Assembly: GCF_018417535.1 (NCBI RefSeq)
Contig: NZ_CP070978.1
Span: 3,243,719-3,307,718 of the forward strand
DNA length: 64,000 nucleotides
Origin: Burkholderia pyrrocinia
Lineage (GTDB): Bacteria; Pseudomonadota; Gammaproteobacteria; Burkholderiales; Burkholderiaceae
Reading direction: 5' to 3'
The translations under genes were made by a program, and so were the position numbers. The notes below the pieces were generated by a model. The model was not told the DNA's origin and ran no database searches. It saw only the letters and a program-made list of their open reading frames with translations. Below, in pieces: positions 54,335 through 63,404 of this stretch; position 1 is the stretch's first letter, and every line of letters starts with the position of its first letter.

Positions 54335-54946
54335 ATGCAACATCCGACCATCCGTACCCTGGCCGGCGCGACGGCGCCGACGTCGATCGATGCCGCCCGC
54401 ACCGCGCTGCTGGTGATCGATTTCCAGAATGAATACTTCAGCGGCCGCCTGCCGATTCCGGAAGGGCCGCACGCGCTGGGCAACGCGCGGCGCGTGATCG
54501 CGTTTGCCGACCGCGCGGGCATTCCGGTGTTTCATGTTCAGCACGTCGATACGGCTGACAGCCCGATCTTCGCCGACGGCAGCGACGGCTTCCGCTTTCA
54601 CGCGGACCTGCAGCCGGCGCCGCATCACACGGTTGTGAGGAAGACCTCGGTGAGCGTGTTCCCGACCACGGACATCGATGCGCGCCTGAAGGCGGCCGGC
54701 ATCGACACGCTGATCGTCACGGGCCTGATGACGCATGCATGCATCGCCGGCGCGGCCCGCGATGCGGTGCCGCTCGGCTATGCGGTGATCGTCGTCGACG
54801 ACGCATGCGCGACGCGCGACCTCGACGTCGCGGACGGCAGCACGGTGGCGCACCGGGACCTCCATCGCGCGACGCTGGCCGCGCTGTCGGACACGTTCGG
54901 CGACGTGCTGACGACCGGGCAGGTGCTGGCGCTCGACGTCGCCTGA
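54335..54946 (+). CDS. Isochorismatase-like cysteine hydrolase
   Basis: 203 aa from ATG 54335 (MQHPTIRTLAGATAPT). Catalytic triad of the family: Asp in LLVIDFQNEYF near 30, Lys in VVRKTSVSVF near 105, Cys in MTHACIAGAARDA near 135, preceded by the usual cis-peptide region VTGLMTH. It probably cleaves an amide or imide. It converges on the amidohydrolase gene 19 bases away, and the two may treat related substrates. Confidence 0.9.
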   Translation: MQHPTIRTLAGATAPTSIDAARTALLVIDFQNEYFSGRLPIPEGPHALGNARRVIAFADRAGIPVFHVQHVDTADSPIFADGSDGFRFHADLQPAPHHTVVRKTSVSVFPTTDIDARLKAAGIDTLIVTGLMTHACIAGAARDAVPLGYAVIVVDDACATRDLDVADGSTVAHRDLHRATLAALSDTFGDVLTTGQVLALDVA

Positions 54947-54965
54947 CGGCCGCCCGGTTCGCGTT

Positions 54966-56591
54966 TCAGTCGGCCCAGCCCGGCGCGGCGTGCACGACTT
55001 CGCCGCGGAAGCACGTTTCGATCACGCGGGTTTGCGCGAACGTCTCGACCGGATGCGCGAACGGATTGCGGTCGAGGATCGCGAAGCTCGCGTCCTTGCC
55101 CGCTTCGAGCGAGCCCGTGCAGTCGTCGAAGCGCAGCGCATACGCGGTGTTCACCGTATACGCTTCGAGCATCGTGAGCAGGTCGAGGCGCTCGTGCGGA
55201 TTCCACGGCGGGCTGTCGGGCTGGTCGATCAGCAGGTGCGTGACGCCCGTCTGGATGATCTGCATCGGGTCCATCGTGCTGACCGACCAGTCGGAGCCGG
55301 CCGCGAGCATCGCGCCCGCGTTGCGCAGGCTGCGGAACGGGTAATTGCGCGCGGCGCGCTCGTCGCCGAGCAGGTCGCGATAGAGCTGTTGCTGCTCCTT
55401 GCGAGCGGCCGTCCACAGCGTCTGCACGCTCGCGATCGCGCCGAGCCGGTTGAAGCGGCTCATGTCGGCCGGATCGACGAGCTGCAGGTGCGCGAGTTGC
55501 GCGCGCCGGTCGCGCATCCCGTTGCGGCGCTGCACGTGTTCGAGCGCGTCGAGCGTCATGCGCACCGCGCGGTCGGCGAGCGTATGGAAGTGCAGGTCGA
55601 AGCCGGCCGTATCGGCGAGCAGGCAGATCTCGTTCAGCGCGTCCTGGTTCCACAGCGCGAGGCCGCAGTCGTCGGTGCCTTCGTACGGCTCGAGCAGCGC
55701 GGCGGTCTTCGATTCGGGCACGCCGTCGACGAAGATCTTCACCGTATGCAGGCGCAGGTTGTCGCGCTCGTATTCGCGGCGCCATGCGACGAAGCGCTCG
55801 ACCTGCTCGCGCGGGTCGCGGCGCGGGTTCGCATAGAGGCCCGCGCTCATGTAGGCCTTCAGCTTGCCGGCGCGCTGCGCGTCGGCATAAGCCTTGAGCT
55901 CGGCTTCCTCGACCCGTGCGTCGAACCAGCCCGTGATGCCGAAACCGTGCGCCATCGCGTGCGCCTTTGCGAGCGACTTCGGGTAGCCGGCCGGGCTCAA
56001 TTGCGGAATGATCGGGCAGATGCGGTAGAACGCCGCTTCATGCGCGACGCCGTTCGGCGCGCCCGACGCATCGCGCTCGTAAACACCGCCGCTCGGATCG
56101 GGCGTGTCGGCCTGGATGCCGGCCGCTTCGAGCCCCTTCGTGTTGAGGCAGCCGCTGTGCACGTCGAAGCCGACCACGAGCAGCGGCCGGTCGGGCACGA
56201 TCCGGTCGAGCAGCTCGCGGGTCGGATACGCGCCGAACGCGGCGAGGTTGGCGCCGCCGAGATAGACCCACGGTTCGTTCGGCGTCGCATCGGCGCACGC
56301 GCGGATGCGCCGCAGGATCGCATCGGGATCGTTGATGCCGGACAGGTCGAAGTCGCCGAGGATCTGGTGGCCTTCGAGCGGGTGCACGTGACCGTCGATG
56401 AGGCCCGGCAGCATCAGCCTGCCGGCCAGGTCGACCATGCGCGTCGCGGGGCCGGCCAGCGGGCGGATGTCGTCGCCGCGGCCGACCGCGACGATCTTGC
56501 CGTCCTTCGTGGCGAGTGCCTGGGCGAAGCGGCGCTGCGCGTCGCCCGTGTAGAGCAGGCCGTTCAGATAGACGGTATCGGCGTGTTGCAT
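54966..56591 (-). CDS. Amidohydrolase family protein (YtcJ/AepA-like)
   Basis: 541 aa. Metal-dependent hydrolase: H-x-H in LMLPGLIDGHVHPLEGHQ near 63-75, further ligands probably in FDLHFHTLADRAVRMTLDAL near 325 and GSDWSVSTMDPM near 440. The N- and C-terminal strands (GKIVAVGRGDDIRPLAGPA; DASFAILDRNPFAHP) form the small beta domain. Length and layout match the amidohydrolase-3 group. Cytoplasmic, substrate unknown. Confidence 0.9.
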   Translation of the reverse strand: MQHADTVYLNGLLYTGDAQRRFAQALATKDGKIVAVGRGDDIRPLAGPATRMVDLAGRLMLPGLIDGHVHPLEGHQILGDFDLSGINDPDAILRRIRACADATPNEPWVYLGGANLAAFGAYPTRELLDRIVPDRPLLVVGFDVHSGCLNTKGLEAAGIQADTPDPSGGVYERDASGAPNGVAHEAAFYRICPIIPQLSPAGYPKSLAKAHAMAHGFGITGWFDARVEEAELKAYADAQRAGKLKAYMSAGLYANPRRDPREQVERFVAWRREYERDNLRLHTVKIFVDGVPESKTAALLEPYEGTDDCGLALWNQDALNEICLLADTAGFDLHFHTLADRAVRMTLDALEHVQRRNGMRDRRAQLAHLQLVDPADMSRFNRLGAIASVQTLWTAARKEQQQLYRDLLGDERAARNYPFRSLRNAGAMLAAGSDWSVSTMDPMQIIQTGVTHLLIDQPDSPPWNPHERLDLLTMLEAYTVNTAYALRFDDCTGSLEAGKDASFAILDRNPFAHPVETFAQTRVIETCFRGEVVHAAPGWAD

Positions 56592-56914
56592 GTGTCTCCT
56601 CCGGACAGGGGGCTTGTCGACGGGCGCACGTGTCCGGCGGGCGGGCCGTCTGGCTCGTCCGGTCGGGTGAACCCGGTCGGGTTGGAATGGGGTGTAGGGC
56701 GTTATGCGCCGGCGTTGCGTGGCACGGGCGGCGACGCGTTGCGGCGAAGGACGGGTTTCGCCGGCGGTACGTCACGCCGATTTCGCCGATCGGTTCGTAT
56801 CGGCACAGCGATCGGCGACGCACTCGCGGCCGTGCGGGCCGGCGTCCATCCGGTATTCGGCATTCCGTGTCTCCGTGGCATCCGACGCGTTCCTGTCGTC
56901 GGGTGAGACAGATA
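56592..56914. other. Intergenic stretch between amidohydrolase and LuxR genes
   Basis: 323 bases with GGAG-type sequence just before the amidohydrolase start (revcomp of CTCCTCCGG). No gene, clear palindrome or lux-box-like element was found. Confidence 0.4.
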
Positions 56915-57832
56915 CTAGGAGCGGGAGAGCCGGCTGTCTGTCATCGTTTTGAGGACAACGCGCGACAAAGGCGGTGGGAGCGGTTGCGGTGAGGTGGCGG
57001 CGTTATTTAGTGACCGCGACACATCGGGTGTGTCGTCTTCGGTCACGCACCACGCGAAGAGCCCGGCCCGGTTCGCGACGCCGAGCTTCGCGAGCGCGCG
57101 CTCGAGATAGGTGCGCACGCTGCTCGGCTTGAGCGCGAGCGTGTCGGCGATCTGCGGGACGGGCCGGCCTTGCAGCACGGCGCGGCACACGAGTCGTTCG
57201 CGTTGCGACAGCGCCGCGCCGCTGCCCGACAGCCGCTGTTCGAAGCGCTGCAGCAGCGCGCCGTCGTCCGAGCGCGGCGTCAGGCGTGCGAGCCGCGCAT
57301 GCTGGATCAGCAGCGGCAGCACGAAATCGCCGAGCTGCCGCAGCAGCGCCAGTTCGGCCAGCGTGTACGACGGCTGGCCGCGCCGGCGGAACAGCGAAAA
57401 CGCGTAGACATAGTCGCGCTCGCTGCCGAGCAGCGTGCAGTCCTCGCCGAGCTCGCCGAGCGCGAATTGGCGGCCGTATTCGGTCGCGGTGTCGATTTCC
57501 TCGTTGCACGAGAACACGAGCTGCGAATCGGTGACGCGCTCGATATGCGGAAGCAGCGTGTCGGACCGCCAGTCGCCCTGTGTATACAGATCGAGCGCAT
57601 GGCGCGTGCCGTCGGGATCGTCGCCGCCGGCGAAGAACAGCACGTCGACGCTGTCGACCGATTGCGACGGCGCGTCGCGCCGGTAACGCGTCGCGACGCT
57701 GTAATGGGACTGCGGGTCGACGGTATCGCGCAGCCACGCCCAAAGCCGGGCGGGAAACTGCGGACTGCCGAGGCTGGCGACCAGGTCGCCGGCGTTGCTC
57801 AGGGAAATATGGGCGGGGCTCATCGTTGACAC
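56915..57832 (-). CDS. LuxR-type transcriptional regulator
   Basis: 305 aa. The C-terminal helix-turn-helix is clear: ALSQRERLVCRAVLQGRPVP then QIADTLALKPSSVRTYLERA near 212-255. The N-terminal 190 residues are a sensory domain I do not recognise (VDPQSHYSVATRYRRD, FFAGGDDPDGT); it lacks the conserved residues of acyl-homoserine-lactone-binding LuxR proteins as far as I can see. The tail after 265 is Ser/Pro-rich and of low complexity. Sits next to the amidohydrolase and may regulate it. Confidence 0.88.
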   Translation of the reverse strand: MSTMSPAHISLSNAGDLVASLGSPQFPARLWAWLRDTVDPQSHYSVATRYRRDAPSQSVDSVDVLFFAGGDDPDGTRHALDLYTQGDWRSDTLLPHIERVTDSQLVFSCNEEIDTATEYGRQFALGELGEDCTLLGSERDYVYAFSLFRRRGQPSYTLAELALLRQLGDFVLPLLIQHARLARLTPRSDDGALLQRFEQRLSGSGAALSQRERLVCRAVLQGRPVPQIADTLALKPSSVRTYLERALAKLGVANRAGLFAWCVTEDDTPDVSRSLNNAATSPQPLPPPLSRVVLKTMTDSRLSRS

Positions 57833-58056
57833 CGTCTTCGCGAACGGCCGCCCGCGCCGGCCGTGCTTCGCGTGCGGCGGCGCGCCTGCGGGGCGGCGGC
57901 CTGCGGTGCGGTCGTGCGAGCCGGCGGCCGCCGCGGAGGCGAAGCTCGATTGTAGGGGACTTCGCAGGCGCGGGGCAGTCGCGCTTGCCTGGCGGGCGGC
58001 CGATCGCCCGTCGACGGGCGGCGCGCATTGTGGCGCGCCGCATGGCGGCCCGCGCG

Positions 58057-58533
58057 TCAGAACATCGTGTTCGGGTTCGCGGCCGTTTCGGGCACCGGCT
58101 GGATCACGTCCCAGTGCTCGACGATCTTGCCGGCCTTCACGCGGAAGATGTCGACGACCGCTTCGCCGCGATCGCCCGGACGCTCGGTCGCATGCACGTG
58201 CAGATAGACGAGATCGCCGTCGGTCGCGCTGCGGACGATGCGCGCACGCGATGCCGGGTTCTTCTCGAATGCGCCGACGAAGTACGACACGAACGGCTTC
58301 TTGCCGTCCGGCACGTGCGGGTTGTGCTGCTTGTAGTCGTCCGCGACGACGGCGGCGGCCTCGACCGCTTCATGTTTGTTGAAGAAGCGGTCGTAGAACG
58401 TCAGCACGAGCTGTCGGTTGGCTTCCTCGGCGGCCAGGTCGCGCGTGGCCGGGCCGGCGGCGAATGCGGCCGCCGATGCGGCCAGCAGGACGAACGCGGC
58501 AACGGCGCGAACGGGGGAGCGGAGCGATGACAT
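58057..58533 (-). CDS. Exported NTF2/SnoaL-like protein
   Basis: 158 aa from the ATG complementary to 58531-58533. Signal peptide MSSLRSPVRAVAAFVLLAAS ending near AAFA-AGP. One cone-shaped NTF2-like domain: LVLTFYDRFFNKHEAVEAAA, DDYKQHNPHVPDGKKPFVSY and VDIFRVKAGKIVEHWDVIQ match a family described as predicted SnoaL-like aldol-condensation enzymes. Its role is unproven. Divergent from the HxlR gene across a 335-base gap. Confidence 0.88.
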   Translation of the reverse strand: MSSLRSPVRAVAAFVLLAASAAAFAAGPATRDLAAEEANRQLVLTFYDRFFNKHEAVEAAAVVADDYKQHNPHVPDGKKPFVSYFVGAFEKNPASRARIVRSATDGDLVYLHVHATERPGDRGEAVVDIFRVKAGKIVEHWDVIQPVPETAANPNTMF

Positions 58534-58804
58534 GGTGCGTTTTCCTTGTCTGACGAGTCGTCGGTTGGCGCGCGATGCGCGACTGCGGGTTACGCCGATC
58601 GTCTTGATCGGCGGGCGATGCGGGCGTGGGCGCGAGCACGCATGCCGTATCGACATGCAGGGTGCGTCGCGAATCCGGTGCCGTCACGAGCGGCGATGTC
58701 GCGACGACGGGCTGCGTCGTCATGCTTCGTTGAACTGGCGAATCCGTACGTGCGGCTTTCGGGCCGATCGAATGGTACAGTTGCCGCGAACCCGTCACAA
58801 GAAG

Positions 58805-58839
58805 TCACCGCGGTATGAACAGGTCACACCGCGGTGACC
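58805..58839. promoter_or_regulatory. Overlapping palindromes, candidate HxlR operator
   Basis: TCACCGCGG (58805-58813) pairs with CCGCGGTGA (58829-58837), and GGTCAC (58822-58827) with GTGACC (58834-58839). They lie 30-64 bases before ATG 58869, which argues for that start over the in-frame ATG 58815 that would fall inside the operator. Confidence 0.6.
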
Positions 58840-58868
58840 GTGTGTTGCCCGTGAAAGAGAATCCAGTC

Positions 58869-59255
58869 ATGCCGTTCCCGTCCGCCGACGAAACCGTCGA
58901 ACTCGATCAGCCGTGCCCGATCCGCGATGTGCTGGACCGCATCGGCGACCAGTGGAGCCTGCTCGTGCTCGAGGCGCTGTCCGGCGGGACGATGCGCTTC
59001 AACGAATTCGGCCGCGCGATCGGCGATGTGTCGAACCAAATGCTGTCGCGCACGCTCAAGCGGCTCGAGCAGGACGGCTTCGTCAGCCGCACGCTGTTCG
59101 CCGAAGTGCCGCCGCGTGTCGAATATGCGCTGACCGACCTCGGGCGTTCGTTCCTGACGCCGATGCAGGCGATGATCCGGTGGGCCGATGAGCATCATCG
59201 TGCGATCTGCGCTGCGCGCCGTCGTGCGCGGGAGCAGGAGGGCGGCGGGCGCTGA
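58869..59255 (+). CDS. HxlR family transcriptional regulator
   Basis: 128 aa from ATG 58869 (MPFPSADETVELDQPCPIRD). Winged helix of the HxlR type: CPIRDVLDRIGDQWSLLVLE with the conserved early Cys (Cys16) that senses oxidants or aldehydes in some members, then RFNEFGRAIGDVSNQMLSRT and LKRLEQDGFVSRTLF. Probably autoregulated through the palindromes just upstream and may control the divergent NTF2-like gene. Confidence 0.9.
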   Translation: MPFPSADETVELDQPCPIRDVLDRIGDQWSLLVLEALSGGTMRFNEFGRAIGDVSNQMLSRTLKRLEQDGFVSRTLFAEVPPRVEYALTDLGRSFLTPMQAMIRWADEHHRAICAARRRAREQEGGGR

Positions 59256-59749
59256 GCGGGATGCATGCGCCACTCTGTCGATTGGCGGTGCGTTGCAGAT
59301 GGAGCGGGGCTCGATGCACTGCATCGGCAGCGCATGATTTCGTTATCCGAAGGAACCCGTCAGGATGGGAGGCTTGACGATGCTTTGCCGTGTTCGTTGC
59401 GAATACGGCAATGTGCTTGCGACTCGACGTCCGAATCGCGGGCCTTGCATCCGGGCGAGCGAAACCTGCCGTCTTTTGTTGGGTGGCGTGCGATACGCAC
59501 GCCGGGAGGCTGGGAGGAATTCTGTTGATGCGCGATTACACGCTGGCGATTGGCGGGCGTGTCGGTTATCGACGCTGGCAGATTGGACGCCTGGGCATCG
59601 GTTTGGCCGGTCAGGATCGTTCCCGACTGAGGCAACCTGTGCAGGTCACATGCGCGCCTGCCGGGCACCATGATTCCGTGGCCGGACGGCGCGGGTTCGC
59701 ACGCATTGCCCGGCTGCGGGCCTGCCACGAGCCGGAGCCGGGCAGCCGC
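59256..59749. other. Stretch with no recognisable gene
   Basis: About 490 bases between convergent genes. Several frames are open because of high GC, but none has an RBS or a product I recognise, and I see no terminator. Confidence 0.45.
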
Positions 59750-60121
59750 CTATCGCCACGAACCGTCGACGTAGACCCACACCTGCCCCTGGCGACGCCA
59801 GTAGCCGGGCACCCAGCGACGCCCGGGGCGCCGTGCGACCCAGCGGCCGGACACCCATATATACCGGCCGCCCTGCCAGCGCCAGTAGCCGTCGGTCCAT
59901 ATATAGCCATGCGGCCGCGGTGGCGGCGGTCGGCGGTCGTGCCGAGCCGCCGGCGGCGCGAAGCCCGGCCGGTCGGAATAAGGCGGCCCGCCGGGTACGC
60001 GGTTCGGGCCGGACGGCCGGTACACGGGCGGCGCGGGCTGGGCTGAGGCGGCGCGGAGCCAGCCGGTGCCGACGAAGGCGGCGGTCAATCCGATGGCGCG
60101 CAACAACGAGCGTCGATTCAT
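59750..60121 (-). CDS. YXWGXW-repeat exported protein
   Basis: 123 aa. Signal peptide ends near RAASA-QPA (28). A Pro/Arg-rich linker leads to four Trp/Tyr-rich short repeats near 72-123 (GYIWTDGYWRWQGG, YIWVSGRWVA, RWVPGYWRRQG, VWVYVDGSWR), the YXWGXW pattern of small, basic exported proteins. Function unknown; likely periplasmic or outer-membrane associated. Confidence 0.85.
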   Translation of the reverse strand: MNRRSLLRAIGLTAAFVGTGWLRAASAQPAPPVYRPSGPNRVPGGPPYSDRPGFAPPAARHDRRPPPPRPHGYIWTDGYWRWQGGRYIWVSGRWVARRPGRRWVPGYWRRQGQVWVYVDGSWR

Positions 60122-60731
60122 GACGTGTCCTGTTCTGTATTAGAGGCTGCCTTACATTAGCCTGCCGGTCCGCCGGCCGGGTTACGCGAGCGGTCAAGGC
60201 TGTTACCGCGTGTCACGGCACGTGGATGGGCCGCCAGCCGGCGAAGATCGACCTTTCCGTCTCTGCGGGCCGACGGGCCGACATGGCCCGCTGCACGGGC
60301 GTCGCTCCCTGTTTACTGTTCGACAGACGCGTTCCAGACGATCGAAGCTCGGTATTCGAGGCAGAAATAGGCAAAAGTTACCGATTTCTGGGTGCCCATC
60401 GAACCTGTTTGTTGTTTCTATGCAACCGTCAAGACGATGACATGAAAGAATGGTGCGATGAAAGCCTCCAAAAAGCCGCCGTCAAGAAGCCAAAAAAAGG
60501 CATCAAAACAAATACTTATAACGCGGCCCCGTTTTCATTATTTCTAGTTCTGGAAAAGCTTATTTCTTTATTCGCGGATCGCGCCCCTAGGGTACACCCC
60601 TAAACTCACGGTTCCCAAACGGGCAACTATCCGGGCGCGGCCAGCAGGACCGATGGCGTTCCCGGGCGGTTGAAGACCGTTTATGAAACAAGGTCGCGAG
60701 ACCTGCCTCTTTTTAGAAGGGAGCTCCACGA
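60122..60731. other. Long leader region upstream of porin copy 2
   Basis: 610 bases without a convincing gene. From about 60440 the sequence becomes A/T-rich (AAAAAAGGCATCAAAACAAA, CTTATTTCTTTATTCGC), typical of an upstream promoter region of a highly expressed outer-membrane protein. I could not fix the -10/-35 boxes. Confidence 0.5.
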
Positions 60732-61829
60732 ATGAACAAGACTCTGATCGTTGCAGCAGCTGCAGCATCGTTCGCTACCGTCGCTCACGCGCAAAGCAGC
60801 GTCACGCTGTACGGCGTGCTGGACGCAGGCATCACCTACCAAAGCAACGTCCAGAACGCAGCCGGCCAAGGCAAGTCGCTGTGGTCGATGGGTTCGGGCA
60901 TTGACCAGAGCCGTTTCGGCCTGCGTGGCTCGGAAGACCTCGGTGGTGGCCTGAAGGCAATCTTCACGTTGGAAAGCGGCTTCAACATCGGTAACGGCAA
61001 GTTCGCGAACGGCAACGGCGGCATGTTCAACCGTCAAGCATTCGTCGGCCTGTCGAGCCAGTACGGCACGGTCACGCTGGGCAAGCAGTACGACGCAACG
61101 CAAGACTACCTGGCGCCGCTGACGGCAACGGGTTCGTGGGGCGGCACGTACTTCGCGCACCCGCTGAACAATGACCGTCTGAGCACGAACGGCGACGTCG
61201 CGCTGAACAACACGGTCAAGTACACGAGCGCGAACTACGCTGGCCTGCAATTCGGCGGCACGTACTCGTTCTCGAACAACACGAACTTCGGCAACAACCG
61301 TGCATACAGCGGCGGCGTGTCGTACCAGTACCAAGGCCTGAAGCTGGGTGCAGCGTACTCGCAAGCCAACATCGGCAGCCCGCTGAACACGGCAGGTGCA
61401 AGCTCGATTACGGCACAAGGCCGTAACCGTACGTTCGGTGCAGCTGCTGCGTACGCATTCGGCCCGGCGCAAGTCGGTGCAGCATGGACGCAATCGCGTC
61501 TGGACAACCAAGCGAACGGCGGCGGCTCGCTGCGCGCTGACAACTACGAAGTCAACGCAAAGTACAACCTGACGCCGGCTCTCGGCCTGGGTGCTGCTTA
61601 CACGTACACGAACGCGAAGGTTGACGGCAGCAGCGCGCACTGGAACCAGTTCGGCCTGCAAGCTGACTACGCTCTGTCGAAGCGCACGGACGTGTACGCA
61701 CAAGCTGTGTACCAACGTGCATCGAAGAACGCAGGCGGCGCATCGATCTACAACGGCGACGCTGACACGCTGCCGAGCTCGTCGATCAACCAAACCGCAG
61801 CAACGGTTGGTCTGCGTCACCGCTTCTAA
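60732..61829 (+). CDS. Major OmpC-like porin (copy 2)
   Basis: 365 aa. Signal peptide MNKTLIVAAAAASFATVAHA then QSSVTLYGVLDAGITYQSNV; body and terminal VGLRHRF match the 16-strand general porins. An AAGGGAGC RBS lies 9 bases before the ATG. Codon use differs from most of the window: many GCA/GCT Ala, CGT Arg, CAA Gln, AAC and AAG codons, the pattern of a very highly expressed gene. Paralogous to the porin at 26075. Followed by a textbook terminator. Confidence 0.96.
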   Translation: MNKTLIVAAAAASFATVAHAQSSVTLYGVLDAGITYQSNVQNAAGQGKSLWSMGSGIDQSRFGLRGSEDLGGGLKAIFTLESGFNIGNGKFANGNGGMFNRQAFVGLSSQYGTVTLGKQYDATQDYLAPLTATGSWGGTYFAHPLNNDRLSTNGDVALNNTVKYTSANYAGLQFGGTYSFSNNTNFGNNRAYSGGVSYQYQGLKLGAAYSQANIGSPLNTAGASSITAQGRNRTFGAAAAYAFGPAQVGAAWTQSRLDNQANGGGSLRADNYEVNAKYNLTPALGLGAAYTYTNAKVDGSSAHWNQFGLQADYALSKRTDVYAQAVYQRASKNAGGASIYNGDADTLPSSSINQTAATVGLRHRF

Positions 61830-61863
61830 GCGTGACGGCTGGGTAACCAGCTTCGCAGCTTCG

Positions 61864-61891
61864 AAAAAGGCGCCTTCGGGCGCCTTTTTTT
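61864..61891 (+). terminator. Intrinsic terminator of porin copy 2
   Basis: GGCGCC-TTCG-GGCGCC with flanking A5/T7, 61864-61891. The UUCG loop and T-run make it a strong, possibly bidirectional terminator. Confidence 0.95.
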
Positions 61892-61934
61892 CGTGTGCGA
61901 ATTGCAATGACGACGATCCGGATTGCCCGGACGC

Positions 61935-61963
61935 AAAAAAGCGAGGCCTGTGCCTCGCTTTTT
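61935..61963. terminator. Bidirectional terminator before rnk
   Basis: AAAAAAGCGAGGC-CTGT-GCCTCGCTTTTT: a 7-bp GC stem extended by A/T pairs, 44 bases past the rnk stop on the minus strand. Works for both directions. Confidence 0.9.
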
Positions 61964-62006
61964 CCGTTCTGCGCCCGTTGCGGCGCGGCGCTGGCCGGCC
62001 GGCGGC

Positions 62007-62405
62007 TCAGCGCGTGTATTCGCCGTTGGCTTCCGGCTGGAACACGATTGCGGCGACCTTCATCAGCTTTTCGGCGCCGCTCGGCTGCATCACCTTGACC
62101 ATCTGGCCGCGCTGCGTACCCAGCAGCGCCATGCCGACGGGCGAGAAGACGTTCAGGCGGCCGAGTTCGAGATTGGCGGCGTCCGGATAAACAATCGTCC
62201 AGGTGGCCTGTTCCTGGGTCGCTTCGTCGAGCAGCGTGATCTGCGAGTTCATCGTGACGACGTTCGCCTTGATGGCGTCGGGCTGAACGATGTCGGCGCG
62301 CTCGAGCAGCGCGTCGAGCATCGTCTGGAATCGCGGGTTGTGCTCGGCGTGCTTCTCGAGGCGAGCGACGTCGAGTTCGGTCAACTGGTAAAGGCGTTGT
62401 TTCAT
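62007..62405 (-). CDS. rnk: Rnk-type regulator of nucleoside diphosphate kinase (GreA/GreB C-terminal fold)
   Basis: 132 aa. A short N-terminal coiled coil (RLYQLTELDVARLEKHAEHN) and a GreA/GreB-like C-terminal domain (ANVVTMNSQITLLDEATQEQ, TIVYPDAANLELGRLNVFSP, VGMALLGTQRGQ). The short coiled coil is the Rnk mark and lacks the catalytic tip of Gre factors. It binds RNA polymerase in relatives. GGAG-type RBS (revcomp of AGTTCTCC). Monocistronic with its own terminator. Confidence 0.9.
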   Translation of the reverse strand: MKQRLYQLTELDVARLEKHAEHNPRFQTMLDALLERADIVQPDAIKANVVTMNSQITLLDEATQEQATWTIVYPDAANLELGRLNVFSPVGMALLGTQRGQMVKVMQPSGAEKLMKVAAIVFQPEANGEYTR

Positions 62406-62917
62406 GGAAGTTCTCCAAATGATCGGCAGGGGCAGGCGTGGCGTGCCTATGGGGATCGCCCGGAGCCTGTCTGACCTGGCTCCGGGAGGAGACCGAGCCG
62501 TCAGATCAGGCGCCGGGCAGGGGCGAGCGGCGCCTGGGCCGTGCGTCGAGCGAGGGGATGCGCCGGATGGCCGGCGCGCGCGCGCACGCCGGCCGGGCCG
62601 GACGGCGAAACCGAAAGGGGCGTGAGCGCGTACATGATGGATGGAATATCGACTGGCTAATAAAACCTTACGATTCTACAACACAACCTTCGGGATATGT
62701 GATCCGGCTGTCGGCGTTCCGTCAGCGATTGTTGTGCAGATGAAGCAAGTGGTGGCAGCCCGGTCGGTAAACAGTCGGCGATATTTGCCAAAATCGCAAC
62801 GCTGTATGTTCAAACCAAGGGTTTCCCCTTGGAATGACGAGAACTACACTGGACTCAATCGCTTCAGACAGTCCTGCCGAGGCGACGTCAAAACAGAACA
62901 TATTCCGGAGGTAAATC
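62406..62917. other. Intergenic stretch between rnk and DUF4148 gene
   Basis: 512 bases. High-GC to about 62625, then A/T-richer (GGCTAATAAAACCTTACG). It should contain both divergent promoters; no gene, repeat or clear regulatory site was identified. Confidence 0.45.
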
Positions 62918-63247
62918 ATGAAGTCGATCATCTACGCAGCCATCGCCGCATCCGTACTTGCCGCTCCGATCGCATCGTTTGCGCAGTCCGAACAAGGGCT
63001 GACCCGCGACCAGGTCAAGGCCGAACTCGTGCAACTCGAACAGAACGGCTACAAGCCGCTGGCGAGCGATTCGCAATATCCGAGCAATATCCAGGCAGCC
63101 GAACAACGGATCCAGCCGAACCAGCCGATGCTCGCGCAGGCCGATACCAGCGGCTACGGTGCGGTGGCAACGGGTGCCGGACAAGCGGGCCGTCGCATGA
63201 CGCGGGAAGCACCGAATCCCGTGAACTCGGTCTACTTCGGCAACTAA
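62918..63247 (+). CDS. DUF4148 small exported protein
   Basis: 109 aa, with GGAGG 6 bases before the ATG. Signal peptide MKSIIYAAIAASVLAAPIAS ending at FA-QSE. The motif LTRDQVKAELVQLEQNGYKP just after cleavage is the core of DUF4148, a family abundant in Burkholderia as small periplasmic proteins of unknown function. The C-terminal half is polar and Gly/Ala/Gln-rich. Confidence 0.9.
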   Translation: MKSIIYAAIAASVLAAPIASFAQSEQGLTRDQVKAELVQLEQNGYKPLASDSQYPSNIQAAEQRIQPNQPMLAQADTSGYGAVATGAGQAGRRMTREAPNPVNSVYFGN

Positions 63248-63290
63248 CCGAACGTCCCCGGTCTGCCCGAGCGCACCACTTAATCGACGA

Positions 63291-63393
63291 GACGCGCGCC
63301 ATTTGCGCGCGTCGTCCGCCCGCAGGAGCAGAACCTCCGTCGCCGCATTCCGGCGGCTTTCCGCCCAGACGCTTACGCGTTTGGGCCTTTTTT
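63291..63393 (+). terminator. 3' hairpins and terminator after DUF4148 gene
   Basis: A 9-bp perfect hairpin GACGCGCGC/GCGCGCGTC (63291-63313) is followed by an intrinsic terminator: GCCCAGACGC (63363-63372), TTAC loop, GCGTTTGGGC (63377-63386), one C, then T6. Confidence 0.85.
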
Positions 63394-63404
63394 GCTGGAG
63401 CGGG

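Noticed and set aside
60226..60603. 125-codon ORF in the porin leader
   Set aside because: No RBS or family; composition changes sharply halfway, as expected for non-coding promoter DNA.
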